Assembly (NCBI GenBank): GCA_035610365.1
Contig: CM069436.1
Location: 4,206,937-4,270,936, forward strand
Reading direction: 5' to 3'
Source: Aquatica leii
Taxonomy: Eukaryota > Arthropoda > Insecta > Coleoptera > Lampyridae
DNA: 64,000 nucleotides
Part shown: piece after piece, positions 61,151-64,000 of the stretch
How positions within the stretch are numbered: position 1 is the stretch's first letter
How the letters are laid out: each line of letters begins with the position of its first letter
Notes under the pieces: model-generated
What the model saw: the letters and a program-made list of their open reading frames with translations, nothing else
What the model was told of the DNA's origin: nothing
Databases searched by the model: none
Translations under genes and position numbers: made by a program

Positions 61151-61458
61151 ATCGGGAAACAAGGCTGTCTTTCTTAATCGACACAGGGGCTGACATTTCC
61201 GTTATCCCTCCAAGAAAATCACAACGAAAAGCGCCAACCGCATTCAAATTATTCGCTGCTAACGGTACAACAATAAATACGTACGGTGAAAAATTACTAA
61301 GCTTAAACCTCGGGCTACGACGTGCTTTCCGGTGGAAATTTATAGAAGCCGATGTGTCCCGACCAATTATAGGCGCCGACTTCCTGAGGCATCACGGACT
61401 CCTAGTAGACTTAAAAAATTGCCGTTTAATCGACAACATTACGCGATTATCAAAATAG
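61048..61458 (+). CDS. Gypsy element 3: aspartic protease
   Basis: The active-site triad DTGA is at 61,180 within FLIDTGADISVIPP, and the flap/second half ends with RPIIGADFLRHHGLLVDL. This is a retropepsin that would cleave the polyprotein. The frame stops at 61,458, and the following linker and RT fingers are in another frame, so it is separated from RT by a shift. Confidence 0.8.
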   Translation: MEFSRSNRIGKRDGPSLVEAVSDGNHLQNRLCVYDRETRLSFLIDTGADISVIPPRKSQRKAPTAFKLFAANGTTINTYGEKLLSLNLGLRRAFRWKFIEADVSRPIIGADFLRHHGLLVDLKNCRLIDNITRLSK

Positions 61459-62916
61459 CCACGGTAGCTCAATGCAATGTCGTAACTGTAACAACGGTGG
61501 CGAAAACCTCAATCTATCACGAGATATTAGCAAAATTTCCAGCTATAACCCGTACAACAGTACTTACGGCAACCAGGAAGCACATGGTAGTACACCACAT
61601 CGTCACCACGGGACCGCCTGTGGCAGAACGCCCACGTCGCCTCCCTGCAAAGAAAGCAAAAGCAGCGAAGGCAGAATTCGACTTTATGCTACAACAAGGG
61701 ATCTGCAGGCCGTCCAGCAGTCCATGGTCTAGTCCATTACACTTAGTTGAAAAAAAGTCGGGTGAATGGCGACCTTGCGGAGATTACCGTCGGTCGCCTT
61801 AATTCTATTACGGTACCCGACCGTTACCCAATCGCGCACATCATGGATTTTTCATATAAACTAAATGCTAAAAAAGTATTTTCTAAGTTAGATTTAGTGC
61901 GAGCATATCACCAAATTCCAGTAGCAGAAAGTGACATCCAGAAAACCGCAGTATCTACGCCATTTGGATTATTCGAATTTCCATTCATGGCGTTCGGATT
62001 GCGAAACGCCGCGCAAACTTTTCAACGTTTCATGAATATGGTGTTACAAGGACTTGAATTTTGTTACTGCTACATTGACGATATTCTAGTGGCTTCCGCC
62101 AACGAACAAGAGCACCTAGAACACCTGGAAATCATCTTCCAGCGGCTGGGCACCTACGGGATTGCGGTAAACCCTATCAAGTGCGTACTAGGAGTCAAAC
62201 AATTGGAATACTTAAGCTATGTTATCTCCGATGAAGGGACAATGCCTTTGCCTTTGAAAGTCGAGGCAATTCGTAACATGAAGAAACCTGCAACTATTGT
62301 AGAACTTCGACGTTTTTTGGGTGTTATAAATTTTTATAGACGATTTATTAAAAACGCTGCAAGAAATCAAGCAATTTTGAACAGTTACTGCAAGGATAGC
62401 AAGCGTAACGACAAAAGAATAATCAAATGGACTTCAGAAGCAGAAGAAGCATTTGAGTTATGTAAACGCGATCTCGCAAATTCAGCATCCCTTGCGAATC
62501 CGTCCGAAAATGGACATTTAAAGTTAACCGTAGATGCATCCGATTACGCGGTAGGTGCAGTGCTAGAACAATTACAAACTGACAAATGGCAACCACTTGC
62601 ATTTTTTTCTAAAAAACTAAGTGACGCGCAACGAAAATACAGTGCCTACGATCAAGAGCTATACGCAATATACGCCGCGATAAAGCATTTTAGGTGCATA
62701 ATCGAAGGACGTCACGTAATAATAAAAACGGATCACAAACCGTTAACATTCGCATTCCAGCAAAAATCTAATAAAGCTTCACCACGACAGCAACGGCATC
62801 TTGATTTTATAGGTCAGTTCACCACAGACATTATTTTTATAGCAGGTGCGGATAACACCGTGGCCGACGCGCTCTCGCCTCGAAGCTATTCAGCTACCCG
62901 CGATAGACTCGAGTGA
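61459..62916 (+). CDS. Gypsy element 3: reverse transcriptase and RNase H
   Basis: RT fingers in one frame (to 61,802: [20 protein letters not shown], then [13 protein letters not shown]), then one nearly continuous frame to 62,916. It includes [16 protein letters not shown] with the first catalytic Asp, [23 protein letters not shown] (catalytic pair), [14 protein letters not shown], and RNase [17 protein letters not shown] with its Asp, [13 protein letters not shown] and [10 protein letters not shown]. The break near 61,795 is a small indel. A 389-codon open frame shows that this copy is much younger than elements 1 and 2. Confidence 0.85.
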
Positions 62917-63475
62917 AATCGCAAGTGAACAAAGTAATGACGCAGAACTTTTGAACCTGATAAATACGCCCACTACCTCACTCGTGTTGCAACAGTATTT
63001 CTCCGGAAGTGATAATTTACCACTGTACTGTGACATCTCTACAAGTAACATTCGGCCGTACATCCCTAAAACATTACGCCGACAAATTTTTAATGCTACT
63101 CATAACTTAGCACATGCAAGCAAACGATCCACATTGAGGCAGCTAACAAAGAAATTCGTTTGGCCATCAATGCGGAAAGACGTTATCGAATAGGTACGAA
63201 CTTGTATTCCATGTCAACGTTCAAAGGTACAGCGGCATACAAAATCGCCTATCGGTCATTTTCCAGTACCTAGCAGCCGGTTTCAGCAGGTACACCTAGA
63301 CATTGTGGGACCATTAACGCCTTGTCGCGGCTTCCGTTATTGGCTAACAATGATAGACCGATTCTCTCGGTGGCCTGAAGCAACTCCGTTAACCGACATA
63401 AGCAGCGATTCCGTGGCTACGGCATTTTTTGAAACATGGATTTCTCGTTTTGGAGTCCCTAAAGTCTACCACAAC
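62846..63475 (+). pseudogene. Gypsy element 3: integrase, truncated
   Basis: The zinc-binding H2C2 region ([34 protein letters not shown]) is broken by a TAG at 63,191, probably an old Trp. The core begins [14 protein letters not shown] (first catalytic Asp) and [14 protein letters not shown]. It stops being recognisable after RFGVPK at about 63,466, before the second Asp and the Glu. The rest of the element and its 3' LTR are not in the window. Confidence 0.8.
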
Positions 63476-64000
63476 TCCCCAAGTAGCAAGTGTACGTAAC
63501 AATAGCGTTTATTTTTGGTGTAAATTCGTAATTTACGTAATAACTCCAAAATGACACTTAACTGTTACGTAAAGTTTATTCCCAAACTACCACATAATTT
63601 TTTTTACGTATCCGCTACGTAACAATTACGTTGTTTAAAAATAAGTCAGTAATTACAATTACAGTTAACAATGTGTGATTAACATAGAAGAAACATTCGG
63701 TAGTTAAAATCAACTTATGCGTTACTTAAGAATATCATAAAAATGTACGTGATAGGTAGGTGTTTTTTACCAACTTAACACGTAACTTTTTAAATACTCA
63801 GTAACTGCACTAGTAAACTAACAAATGAGTTCAATAATGTGATAAATACTATATAAAAGTTATAGGCTATAAGAGTGTAACCTCTACAATACACACTTAA
63901 ATGTGGACACTTATTTTTAAAAGTTATAATCCACACTGGCCACAGTTATTGGTGATGATTTAATACTCGTCGGCGCTGATATTTTTATTTGTTTGAGGCT
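63476..64000. other. TTACGTAA-rich stretch after the integrase break
   Basis: No coding sequence. acgtaac, tttacgtaa, ttacgtaa and gttacgt occur many times in the first 200 bp, which is typical of the subterminal part of a non-autonomous DNA element. The join at ccccaagtagcaagtgtacg could be its left end. The right end is outside the window. Confidence 0.45.

Overview
This is a piece of an AT-rich insect-type nuclear genome. The evidence is intron-split genes with short GT-AG introns, an equilibrative nucleoside transporter (ENT/SLC29) gene family, R1-like, gypsy, Tc1/mariner and hAT elements, and a long satellite array. The order of insect is not settled by anything visible here; a beetle would fit, but that is a guess.

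Layout. 1-11,545 is a satellite array of roughly 60 monomers of about 170-180 bp. Its orientation flips at 3,228-3,250 and flips back near 6,460. It carries two oppositely oriented copies of one 467-bp solo LTR and local higher-order repeats. 13,367-57,190 is a single minus-strand locus. Three tandem copies of an ENT transporter gene, called A (13.4-23.7 kb), B (32.3-37.6 kb) and C (41.6-46.7 kb), lie downstream of one promoter, one 5'UTR exon (about 57.0-57.19 kb) and one leader coding exon (56,344-56,404). With the leader exon, copy C reads as an uninterrupted 482-residue protein in nine coding exons. A and B keep all exons from TM1 to TM11 in frame, but their exon 2 is broken just upstream of a conserved internal Met, by an in-frame stop in A and a +2 frameshift in B.

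The introns and spacers are packed with mobile DNA: a 155-bp hAT MITE with its 8-bp target duplication, a 1.7-kb element with CCCAGCAAACACA ends, an R1-like LINE, a 180-bp tandem array, several Tc1/mariner-type remnants and a hAT transposase remnant. The first coding intron of copy C holds a nested stack. A gypsy element is split by a 4.8-kb long-TIR DNA transposon, which is itself split by a mariner-type transposon. A Tc1-like element and a LINE tail sit further along in the same gypsy element.

58.4-59.8 kb is a decayed minus-strand gypsy pol. 60.19-63.47 kb is a much fresher plus-strand gypsy element (gag, protease, RT, RNase H, partial integrase). Its integrase ends abruptly at a TTACGTAA-rich stretch that runs to the window end.

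The only host gene function I can support is membrane transport of nucleosides or related substrates by the ENT paralogs. All three lack the Asp and Arg that ENTs normally conserve in TM8, so their substrate or mechanism may be unusual.
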